NCBI GenBank assembly: GCA_002725445.1
Contig: PBPD01000144.1
Location: forward strand, 1 to 6,767
DNA length: 6,767 bases
Source: Rickettsiales bacterium
GTDB lineage: Bacteria; Pseudomonadota; Alphaproteobacteria; Rickettsiales; UBA3002
Reading direction: 5' to 3'
How positions within the stretch are numbered: the stretch's first letter is position 1; each line of letters opens with the position of its first letter. Both the position numbers and the translations under genes were made by a program. Positions 1 to 5,732 of this stretch are shown piece by piece. The notes beneath the pieces are model-generated. The model saw only the letters and a program-made list of their open reading frames with translations, did not search any database and was not told the origin of the DNA.

Positions 1-249
1 TATATCTATTCTTGTTTTATTTTTTCATATTTTTTTATTACCAATTTATTTTATATTATTTTTTATTAAAATATTGTTAAGAAAATGAAAAAAACAACAG
101 AGTATATATTAGTAGTTTGTTTATTATTGTTCTTATTATTGATTTTATTTAAGCAAGTAATAATAGGCAATAGTGTCTTTGTAAGCGGTGATGCCTTGGC
201 TCCTCAGGCATTTAAGCAATCAATCCAAAATATGAAGGATCAATATGGT
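1..249. other. AT-rich segment of probable foreign origin (chimeric end)
   Basis: By hand count, bases 1-240 hold 55 G or C (about 23%), and the first 180 bases only about 16%, while bases 241-480 hold 119 (about 50%). The change is abrupt and coincides with the point where two oppositely oriented genes both lose family-like sequence. Bases 1-84 are a T-rich leader in which I see no gene, no convincing promoter and no terminator. Codons in the plus-strand gene that follows are strongly A/T-ending (TTA, ATA, AAA), unlike the rest of the window. I infer that this piece comes from a different genome from the remaining sequence. A recently acquired AT-rich island is possible but fits less well, because both genes break at the same bases. 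Confidence 0.75.
85..249 (+). CDS. N-terminal fragment of a YfhO-like large membrane protein (truncated at the junction)
   Basis: The reading frame opens at ATG 85 with MKKTTEY, followed by a single hydrophobic segment (residues about 7-22, mostly Leu, Ile, Val and Phe) that would act as a first transmembrane helix or uncleaved signal. It is followed by VFVSGDALAPQAF and SIQNMKDQYG up to about residue 55. The pattern hydrophobic helix, short loop, GDALAP, then an amphipathic stretch ending in QYG resembles the start of large multi-pass YfhO-family proteins. I know this form mainly from Marinimicrobia, Ignavibacteria and similar AT-rich lineages, where the next residues are usually a tryptophan-rich stretch with FSGMP. 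Here the resemblance stops at residue 55. The frame stays open to a stop at 364-366, but residues beyond 55 are antisense to the histidine kinase gene and are not real coding sequence. There is no clear Shine-Dalgarno sequence, only an A-rich stretch before the ATG. The family call is by memory of the pattern and is moderate at best. Confidence 0.5.
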
Positions 250-2370
250 TTTGTTTCTGAGTGGTGCGAGCTTAGGTGCATAAGCGTCTTTTGGTGGCAC
301 GGTGATTGGCATAGAAAGTTCGAACCAGAAGGTGGAGCCTTCGCCCAAATTGCTGTGCACACCTAATTGTCCCTGCATCATCGTCACCAGTTTTTTGGTG
401 ATGGCCAGACCAAGGCCGGTGCCGCCATATTTGCGGGTGGATGAAGAATCTGCCTGTGTGAAGCGATCAAAAATATGGTTTTGTTTGTCGCGCGGAATAC
501 CAATGCCCGTATCTTCTACCTTGCAGTGAATATGGGCGATGTCGTTTTCTTTATAGGATAGGGTGATATGCGTGAGAATGTAGCCAGAGTCGGTGAATTT
601 TACTGCGTTGCCTATCAGATTAATTAATACCTGTCGTATGCGCGTGGGGTCACCCAGCATCCATTCTGGCGTATCAGGATCGACGCGCACCAGCATTTCT
701 ACATTGTTTTGTTCAGAGCGTACAGCCATAACGCTGGCAATCTCTTCTGCTACAGTGCGCAGATTAAATGGAATAATTTCGAGATGAAACTCGCCCGCTT
801 CGATCTTCGAGAAGTCCAGAATATCATTAATCAGCTCCAACATAGTTTCGCTAGAGCTTTGAATAATGTCGAGATAAGCTTTTTGCTTATCGGAAAGGGG
901 CGTGTTAGCCAGCAGATCGGCCATGCCTACAATCCCGTTCATGGGAGTACGAATTTCGTGACTCATAGTTGCCAGAAATTCACTCTTGGCGAAATTGGCT
1001 TCGATCGCATTGCGCTCAGCATCGGCCATGGCTTTTTCATTGCGCCGCACCTGTTTGGCGAGTTTCTGGCCGTAGAGCGTGATCGCCAGAATAAAGATGC
1101 CGACGGCTGCAGCAATAATGATTTCAACAAATTTATATAGCTCGTTATATTGGGCGAAATGATTGTAGTCGCGCCGCTGCTGGTGATAGATCGTTTCATT
1201 AAAGCGCGTAATGAGTGCTCGCATATCTTGTGTTTGTACTGCGTCGAGCGGCCCATCTTTAAGTGCGGTGCTGTAGCGCATAAGCTGACTAAATAGGGGG
1301 GCAAGCTGTTTGTGCTCGCCATCCAGACGTAAACGATTGGAGATATTAAATAAGTGCATACTCGTTTCGTCCAAAAGTTCCGCCCGCCGCGCTTCTGGTA
1401 GCGTATCTTTAAGTTCCTGATATTTTTGTTCCAGCTGGCTTACGTGATAGCTCACCTCGTTCCAGTAGCGATTGGTCTGGTTGGAGTGCGACAGGCTGTT
1501 GTTAAGTTGAAAATTAAGATACAGGCTCGTGCAGGATGAAATAATGGTAAAGCCGGCGAGAACATAATAAAGCACGTGCCATTTGGGGCTACGCCATTCA
1601 TCATTCTGGGTTTTGCGGTCGCCCTCTACATACTTCCGCAACCAGAATTGCAGGGCGCCTAGCAAAAATGTGGCGGTTAGAATGCCAATGAATAGGGCGA
1701 TTTGCAGGTTTTCGTTGCCGTAATTGCCAATGCCGCCGCTAAGGGGCACTGCATAGCTTTGGTACATTGCCAGTACTTGTTGCATGAAAACAGCCACGGA
1801 TAAAATGCCTGCCGCTATTAAGTGAAGGCGGAAATCGCTGTTGGGGCGCAGGAAGGCGATGTAAAGCGACCACCACACAAGAGCGTAACAGAGAATAGCA
1901 CTACTTATGATGTGCACATTATTCAGCTCAAGACGTGCATTCACAATAATCGAATCAATACTGAGCGTATGGCACACCACGACGCTTGCCGTCAGCATGA
2001 GTGCGGCAAGGCTAATGCGCCAGCGATTGGGGGAGTGCGCAATCAGGTAAATGGCTGCAGTGGCGAAGAGAATGGCAGATAAGAGCGAGACGAGTGCAGT
2101 AAGGATGTCGTATTCGACAGAGAAAGGTAATGTGTAGCCAAAAACGGTAGAATAGTGGCTCGCCCAGATGCCGCTGCCCAAGCTGCATGCGCCCAACAGA
2201 AGCAGGAAAAATCTGCGCGAGCCGCGATAGTTGGGGAGTTGGCGGGCAACAAAAAATGCTGCGCTGGCGGCAAGCGCGCCTATAAAGAAAGACAATGCAA
2301 TGAGCGATATATCGTGATGCCCCTGAATGGCGTCATCTGGAAGATATGCTAATTGCAACAAAGTGAACAT
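220..2370 (-). CDS. MHYT-like sensor histidine kinase, C-terminus lost (probably a hybrid kinase)
   Basis: This is an inner-membrane sensor kinase that would autophosphorylate a histidine in response to a signal. Residues about 18-243 form seven hydrophobic segments with MHYT-domain-like repeats: GIWASHYS (67-74), VVCHTLSID (131-139) and VFMQQVLAMYQ (194-204). Canonical M-H-Y-T tetrads are degenerate. A further membrane helix (about 267-288), a helical extracytoplasmic region of about 125 residues and another helix (414-434) follow, with no obvious HAMP domain. The HisKA domain carries SHEIRTPMNG with His471. The HATPase domain has an N box with Asn588 (INLIGNAVKF), G1 DTGIGIP (620-626), an F box FDRFTQA and G2 GGTGLGLAI. 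After the HATPase, NKTILI (706-711) matches the usual first strand of a receiver domain before its acidic pair, but the frame then reads LHILD and stops. Bases 220-237 probably belong to the foreign piece, so the authentic gene is cut at about 238. The start at 2370 lies 3 nt after the yaaA stop, with GAGG 10 nt upstream. It is last in the five-gene cluster. The kinase call is secure; the signal is unknown. Confidence 0.9.
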   Translation of the reverse strand: MFTLLQLAYLPDDAIQGHHDISLIALSFFIGALAASAAFFVARQLPNYRGSRRFFLLLLGACSLGSGIWASHYSTVFGYTLPFSVEYDILTALVSLLSAILFATAAIYLIAHSPNRWRISLAALMLTASVVVCHTLSIDSIIVNARLELNNVHIISSAILCYALVWWSLYIAFLRPNSDFRLHLIAAGILSVAVFMQQVLAMYQSYAVPLSGGIGNYGNENLQIALFIGILTATFLLGALQFWLRKYVEGDRKTQNDEWRSPKWHVLYYVLAGFTIISSCTSLYLNFQLNNSLSHSNQTNRYWNEVSYHVSQLEQKYQELKDTLPEARRAELLDETSMHLFNISNRLRLDGEHKQLAPLFSQLMRYSTALKDGPLDAVQTQDMRALITRFNETIYHQQRRDYNHFAQYNELYKFVEIIIAAAVGIFILAITLYGQKLAKQVRRNEKAMADAERNAIEANFAKSEFLATMSHEIRTPMNGIVGMADLLANTPLSDKQKAYLDIIQSSSETMLELINDILDFSKIEAGEFHLEIIPFNLRTVAEEIASVMAVRSEQNNVEMLVRVDPDTPEWMLGDPTRIRQVLINLIGNAVKFTDSGYILTHITLSYKENDIAHIHCKVEDTGIGIPRDKQNHIFDRFTQADSSSTRKYGGTGLGLAITKKLVTMMQGQLGVHSNLGEGSTFWFELSMPITVPPKDAYAPKLAPLRNKTILILHILD
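238..256. other. Chimeric junction between two unrelated sequences
   Basis: Reading rightwards, the YfhO-like frame is family-like through residue 55 (codon 247-249). Reading leftwards, the kinase is family-like through the codon at 238-240. The two reading directions therefore share about 11 bases (238-248) that fit both genes, a microhomology typical of template-switch or short-overlap joins. GC content changes from about 23% to about 50% across this point. Part of the same bases also occurs about 230 bp further in, at 472-486. I infer an amplification or assembly chimera. A genuine recombination event with short homology cannot be excluded from sequence alone. Confidence 0.7.
242..256 (+). 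repeat. 15-bp direct repeat, copy 1 (on the junction)
   Basis: The 15-mer AATATGGTTTTGTTT is identical to the copy at 472-486. GATC precedes both copies, directly at 238-241 and with three extra A bases between at 465-468. This copy lies on the composition break. In the kinase reading it falls in a different frame from the other copy, so it is not a protein-level repeat. Confidence 0.8.
472..486 (+). repeat. 15-bp direct repeat, copy 2 (inside the kinase gene)
   Basis: This is identical to 242-256. It lies in the kinase HATPase region, in the codons for DKQNHIF (residues about 628-634), where the sequence is ordinary for the family, so this copy is native to the gene. Confidence 0.8.
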
Positions 2371-2373
2371 GCG

Positions 2374-3144
2374 TCAATCGCCTCGCGTGAATACTAGTGA
2401 ATGCTCATCTGATAGCGTATCATTATAATGGTAACTGTCTTCTGCAAAGTTGCAGAGTGCATCAGGTGTCTCAATCTGGTGCTTTAACGCCCAGGCAGCC
2501 ATGCGCCCCCGAGCCTTTTTGGCCATCAATGCAATCACCTTATAGCCGTCATCGCGCTTTTCTTTGAACACGGGCGTAATAAGTTTGGCGTTCAGCGATT
2601 TGGGCTTCACCGCTTTGAAATATTCATTGGAGGCAAGATTTGCGACATATGCGTCCCCTGTGGAGGCAAGCTGGTGATTGAGCTGCTCTGTGATACGTTC
2701 ACCCCAGAACTCATAGAGGTTTTTGCCGCGCGGGTTAGCTAGCTTAATGCCCATTTCCAAACGGTAGGCTTGCATCAGGTCAAGTGGGCGCAACACGCCA
2801 TACAAACCAGACAAAATACGCAGATGCTCCTGCGCATAGCGTAAGGTGTCAGCATCCAGGCTTTCTACATCAAACCCGTCATATACATCGCCGCGAAAGC
2901 CGAAAATGGCCGGCGTGGCATTGTCCGTCGTGAAGGGCGCAGAGAAGGCTTTGAATCGGTCGTAATTGAGGGTGGCGAGCTTTTCGCTGATGCTCATCAA
3001 TTCTGCCAGATCCTGTTTGCTTAACTTGCGCGCATGTTGCACGAGTGTTTTGCTTTCGTCCAACAAGGCAGGGTGGGTGAAGTTAAGCGTTGGCGCCTTT
3101 GCTTCCATATCCAGCGTTTTGGATGGCGATAACAGAAATAGCAT
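2374..3144 (-). CDS. yaaA: Peroxide stress protein YaaA (DUF328/UPF0246)
   Basis: The 256-residue product matches the whole length of the YaaA family (E. coli YaaA is about 258 residues). It starts with the typical LLSPSKTLDM. Further hallmarks in order are FGFRGDVYDG (81-90), SGLYGVLRPLDLMQAYRLEM (112-131), LYEFWGERI (143-151), NLASNEYFKAVKP (169-181) and AKKARGRM (208-215). In E. coli, YaaA is a cytoplasmic protein of the peroxide (OxyR) response that lowers free iron and so limits hydroxyl-radical damage to DNA and protein; its biochemical mechanism is not settled. The ATG overlaps the stop of the upstream membrane-protein gene by one base (TAATG). A purine-rich AGGGAGAG lies in the last codons of that gene, with its GGGAG core ending 10 nt before the ATG, so translational coupling is likely. 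Nothing appears truncated. I see no OxyR-like site next to it; any peroxide control would have to act on the operon promoter. Confidence 0.95.
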   Translation of the reverse strand: MLFLLSPSKTLDMEAKAPTLNFTHPALLDESKTLVQHARKLSKQDLAELMSISEKLATLNYDRFKAFSAPFTTDNATPAIFGFRGDVYDGFDVESLDADTLRYAQEHLRILSGLYGVLRPLDLMQAYRLEMGIKLANPRGKNLYEFWGERITEQLNHQLASTGDAYVANLASNEYFKAVKPKSLNAKLITPVFKEKRDDGYKVIALMAKKARGRMAAWALKHQIETPDALCNFAEDSYHYNDTLSDEHSLVFTRGD

Positions 3145-4391
3145 TACGTATTCTCTCCCTGTGTGCGATGTGTCTGACTATATGCCAAAAGCCAACCGAT
3201 CGTAAGCCAGAAGGGCACCGCCGACCAGGCAATGAAAAAGCTGGTGGTGCTGGCAATGGGCCAGAGGCGCAAGGCCAATGTAATCAGCAGGCCAATATAG
3301 ATAGCATCATGCTTGCAGGCAGGCCATGCTTTAGCCGCATTGCGTGCCCACAGGGCGGCCATCAGCAGAAACATCGCCAAGCCAATGATACCACTTTCCA
3401 CCCACCATTCGAGATATATATTGTGGGGGTGCAAATTACAGCGTGGTGCCAGTTCTTCGATAGGGCCATATTTCGCGTCGGGACAATGCTCGCGGAAATG
3501 CCGCAAGCCGACACCTGTGATGGGATAATCCGAGCCGACATCCCATGCAGACTGCCATATTTTGCCATAGACCGTGTCTTCCAGATTCTGGATCACATGC
3601 AGGGTCGAGGCATATTGGCGTTCGATTAGTTGTGGGTTGAGCTGCGCGATGCCAAAGCCAATGAGCGCCGCTACCACCCCCGCTGCAATGAGGGGCATGC
3701 GAATGCTGCGAATGCATAACACCGCCAGCCCTATGCCCAGTCCGGTGAGTAGGAGTGCCATGCGTTCGCCACTCAGGAAAACCGCCAGCACAAAAGCAAG
3801 TGCCAACAGCACGGCGCCCAGCTTCTGCCATGTGGCAATGTCTGTTTTGCGCAGTAAACTCAGCCCATACAGCACCACAGGGAAAGCGAGCCACACCAGC
3901 GTGATGCCAACCCGTGGGTCTTTGTATGGTCCTGTCAGGCGTAATGTTTTGCCGTCTTCACCGATAGAAGGGCGACCAATAATGTCGTAGCCAATGGCAT
4001 ATTGCAGCAGGCTGTCGCCCACCAGAAAAATCACGCTGACGGCCACGCTTAGCAAAAGTTTCTTGCCAAATTCGGCATTCCACAGCCAATAAACCAGCCC
4101 GGCGGTAAAGACCGGATAACGTATCCATACCGTGCTACGGCGGAGCGCTTTGTCTATATGTTCTGCAAACAGGCTATCGACCATGAGGTAGACCCAGAGC
4201 AATAGCGCGACACGCACCCATGGGCTTTTTGTCCAACCCCAGTTTTTGCTGCGCGCCGACTCGACTAGAAATAAAATGGCGACGATGGCCATCAATGCGT
4301 CGGCCACGAAAATGCTGAAGCAATTTGCCAGCGGGATCAATAAAGTCGCATACTGGGCGGTGTGTAGCAGACGTGTATTGTTAGGCTGCAT
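3144..4391 (-). CDS. O-antigen ligase / polymerase family membrane protein (Wzy_C; WaaL-like)
   Basis: This is a multi-pass inner-membrane protein of about 415 residues with roughly ten to twelve hydrophobic segments. Numbered from the longer frame beginning at 4400, it has LSGERMALLLTG (209-220), a conserved arginine region on a transmembrane edge. A large periplasmic loop (about 252-330) ends in NLHPHNIYLEWWVESGIIG (322-340), the histidine-containing Wzy_C signature. In this family the loop and helix-edge Arg/His residues act in transfer of undecaprenyl-linked glycan to lipid A-core (ligases) or in polymerisation (Wzy). The sequence alone does not separate the two; a ligase is my preference. 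I chose the start at 4391 because AAGAGG (4401-4406) lies 9 nt before it; the ATG at 4400 has the same motif directly abutting it and would add only three residues (MPA). The gene overlaps the end of the glycosyltransferase gene by 11 nt, and its TAA shares one base with the yaaA ATG. The glycosyltransferase neighbour supports a surface-polysaccharide role. Confidence 0.85.
   Translation of the reverse strand: MQPNNTRLLHTAQYATLLIPLANCFSIFVADALMAIVAILFLVESARSKNWGWTKSPWVRVALLLWVYLMVDSLFAEHIDKALRRSTVWIRYPVFTAGLVYWLWNAEFGKKLLLSVAVSVIFLVGDSLLQYAIGYDIIGRPSIGEDGKTLRLTGPYKDPRVGITLVWLAFPVVLYGLSLLRKTDIATWQKLGAVLLALAFVLAVFLSGERMALLLTGLGIGLAVLCIRSIRMPLIAAGVVAALIGFGIAQLNPQLIERQYASTLHVIQNLEDTVYGKIWQSAWDVGSDYPITGVGLRHFREHCPDAKYGPIEELAPRCNLHPHNIYLEWWVESGIIGLAMFLLMAALWARNAAKAWPACKHDAIYIGLLITLALRLWPIASTTSFFIAWSAVPFWLTIGWLLAYSQTHRTQGENT
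3155..3159 (-). promoter_or_regulatory. Ribosome binding site for yaaA
   Basis: GGGAG within the purine run AGGGAGAGAA on the minus strand lies 10 nt before the yaaA ATG and inside the final codons of the ligase-like gene. Together with the TAATG stop-start overlap, this suggests both fresh initiation and reinitiation could load yaaA. Confidence 0.6.
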
Positions 4392-5499
4392 CGCGGGCAT
4401 CCTCTTGGTCGTTCAAAACATGGTGGCGTATATCGTCCAGCCGTTGGGCGCAGCGTTCTATGCTGAAGCCCTGCGCATGCACATAAGCGCTCATTTGCAT
4501 GGCCTGCAATTTCTCGGCATCGTCAATCAGGCTTTGCACAGCGGTGGCTATGCTGTCGGGTGTTACCACTGGCAGGCATATGCCTGCATCGCCAACGATT
4601 TCAGGCAAGCCGCCATAGCCTGCGGTGATAACGGCACAGCCATGTGCTATGCCTTCCAATGCGGTGCGGCCATAGGGCTCGTGCCACAAAGACGGCACTA
4701 CGAGAATGGCGGCTTCATGCATATGGTGCATGGTGGTGTCATAATCGCAAAAGCCCAGAAAATGCATGGCATTGCCTACAGCGTCAGCACCTTCCATAAT
4801 CTCGCGTTCATAGGGGCTAAGGTCGGTGGACACGCTATGCCTGCGCCCGCCAATCATTTCGGCACGCCAGCCTTTGTTCTGCTGCAGTATGTGCTGCATG
4901 GCCTGCACAAATTCACGTCCGCCTTTGTTGGGTGTCATGCGCCCGACAAACAAAATGGCGGGCTGTTTGCGCTCAGGCTGTGGGGGGATATCGAGGCCGG
5001 AATGCACGGTATGTACGTGCGAATGATCAATGGTGATGCCATCCACCATGCGCGTATGAATATAGTCGCTGATGCAATAGACCGCGTCGATTTCGCGCAA
5101 TAATTGGGTGCGAGCACGGGGGCTGCTGGCGGCTTTCATTTCCTGCGGATCGTTATGTAAATGCAGGGCAATGGGCCCGTGGCCAAGGCGCGCGAGCATA
5201 CGCGCAAGCTTAGGGCGGTTATGCACTTCGATCAGGGCAGGTGGGTGTTGTGTGAATTGTTTGTGCAGAGCACGTGCATAGGCGCGGGTTTTGGTTTCAT
5301 ACCAATGCCGTTTCAGCGGAAGGGGAGTGTAGTCTATCCCTTCATAGGCCGGGGCATCCACCAATCCGAATACGTTAAAACGATCGCGGTAGCGGCTATT
5401 ATAGATAAAATCTTTGACCGAAAGTGAAACGGCGCCAAATGCGCTGGGGCCAAACCCCTCGCGTGCTGGCAGGACAACGGCAATATCCGACTGATTCAT
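4381..5499 (-). CDS. Glycosyltransferase family 4 (GT-B fold)
   Basis: The 372-residue, apparently soluble or membrane-associated protein has the two-domain layout of GT-B retaining glycosyltransferases. The N-terminal acceptor domain shows LPAREGFGPSAFGAVS (10-25), a glycine-rich start, then IEVHNRP (90-96) and LHLHNDPQ (112-119). The C-terminal Glycos_transf_1 domain begins at AILFVGRMTPNKGG (181-194), with the Arg and Lys that usually contact the nucleotide-sugar phosphates. The E-x7-E motif is E274 and E282 in EPYGRTALE, followed by GGLPEIVGDAGICLP (296-310). It should transfer a sugar from a nucleotide donor to a lipid-linked or LPS-core acceptor at the inner face of the inner membrane; donor and acceptor cannot be read from sequence. 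The ATG is preceded by the in-frame TAA of the DUF1674 gene and one codon (GCC), so no earlier start is possible. I see no Shine-Dalgarno sequence, and initiation may depend on termination of the upstream gene. Its 3' end overlaps the ligase-like gene. Confidence 0.9.
   Translation of the reverse strand: MNQSDIAVVLPAREGFGPSAFGAVSLSVKDFIYNSRYRDRFNVFGLVDAPAYEGIDYTPLPLKRHWYETKTRAYARALHKQFTQHPPALIEVHNRPKLARMLARLGHGPIALHLHNDPQEMKAASSPRARTQLLREIDAVYCISDYIHTRMVDGITIDHSHVHTVHSGLDIPPQPERKQPAILFVGRMTPNKGGREFVQAMQHILQQNKGWRAEMIGGRRHSVSTDLSPYEREIMEGADAVGNAMHFLGFCDYDTTMHHMHEAAILVVPSLWHEPYGRTALEGIAHGCAVITAGYGGLPEIVGDAGICLPVVTPDSIATAVQSLIDDAEKLQAMQMSAYVHAQGFSIERCAQRLDDIRHHVLNDQEDARDAA
4401..4406 (-). promoter_or_regulatory. 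Ribosome binding site that fixes the ligase-like gene start
   Basis: AAGAGG on the minus strand directly abuts the ATG at 4400 but lies 9 nt before the in-frame ATG at 4391. The second spacing is normal for initiation and the first is not, which favours the shorter protein. The site lies within the last codons of the glycosyltransferase gene. Confidence 0.6.
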
Positions 5500-5502
5500 G
5501 GC

Positions 5503-5664
5503 TTAAAAATCTGTGCAGCGGCCATTATTTTCCCAGTCGCCGTAGCGGGTGGGTTCGGGGCCCTTGGTGCCGCCAATTTCTTTGGGTTGCTCAGCAGGTT
5601 TTGGCGTCTGTTTTGTCCCATCAGATGTGGGTTTGTCGTCCGACGATTTAGGCGTATCGCTCAT
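5503..5664 (-). CDS. DUF1674 protein, SDHAF4-like succinate dehydrogenase assembly factor
   Basis: This small gene encodes 53 residues. The first half is a polar, Pro/Lys/Ser/Thr-rich tail likely to be disordered. The second half is the DUF1674 signature: EIGGTKGPEPTRYGDW (29-44), then ENNGRCTDF at the C-terminus. The human and yeast SDHAF4/Sdh8 proteins end almost identically (GPEPTRYGDWE...GRC.DF). In those systems the protein binds the flavinylated catalytic subunit of succinate dehydrogenase, blocks side reactions that make oxidants and helps the enzyme assemble. The bacterial version is presumed to act likewise in the cytoplasm on SdhA. AGGA (5672-5675) lies 7 nt before the ATG. It is the first gene of the leftward cluster and is divergent from rsmB, an arrangement I know from other alphaproteobacteria. 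It shares its frame with the following glycosyltransferase, separated only by TAA and GCC. Confidence 0.92.
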   Translation of the reverse strand: MSDTPKSSDDKPTSDGTKQTPKPAEQPKEIGGTKGPEPTRYGDWENNGRCTDF

Positions 5665-5732
5665 GCAAATATCCTAGTTTCTTCTTTTCATTCGCGTGAT
5701 GCCTACTATAAGGATTGCATGGGCGATGACCA
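5665..5732 (-). promoter_or_regulatory. Possible promoter for the leftward DUF1674-to-kinase cluster
   Basis: On the minus strand TATAGT (5705-5710) matches five of six bases of the -10 consensus. TGGTCA (5727-5732), 16 bp upstream, matches four of six of the -35 consensus but lies inside the first codons of rsmB. Transcription would start near 5698, giving a leader of about 33 nt that includes the AGGA ribosome binding site of the DUF1674 gene. This is pattern matching only. The 54-bp gap must contain or adjoin at least one promoter, because the genes on either side diverge. Confidence 0.3.
5710..5714 (+). promoter_or_regulatory. Ribosome binding site for rsmB
   Basis: AAGGA ends 4 nt before ATG 5719, a short but usable spacing. 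No in-frame alternative start lies upstream in the intergenic gap, so this site supports the chosen start. Confidence 0.55.

Noticed and set aside
1..84. T-rich leader as a rho-independent terminator or a replication/AT-rich origin element
   Set aside because: I found no GC-bearing stem followed by a T run and no repeated binding-site motif; it is simply low-GC sequence.
220..366. A natural gene fusion or phase-variable inversion at the left end
   Set aside because: No inverted repeats or recombinase gene flank the break, and the sharp GC difference with short shared bases fits an artefactual join better.
709..1140. A 143-codon plus-strand frame within the kinase gene
   Set aside because: It is antisense to the HisKA domain and adjacent membrane region; no family features and no ribosome binding site.
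3090..3629. A 179-codon plus-strand frame spanning the yaaA/ligase-like boundary
   Set aside because: It is antisense to two genes with strong family matches and has no recognisable features.
3436..3894. A 152-codon minus-strand frame overlapping the ligase-like gene in another frame
   Set aside because: It lies wholly inside a well-supported membrane-protein gene on the same strand, and its product shows no domain pattern.
4246..5103. A 285-codon open frame on the plus strand, antisense to the glycosyltransferase and ligase-like genes
   Set aside because: The opposite strand carries clear family motifs over the same bases (E-x7-E, GRM...KGG, HPHN...). The plus-strand product has no recognisable domain and a Cys/His/Ala-rich make-up typical of shadow frames.
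5681..5709. A TACTAT -10-like box (5704-5709) on the plus strand for rsmB
   Set aside because: There is no -35-like match at 16-18 bp, and the implied transcription start would fall after the AAGGA ribosome binding site.
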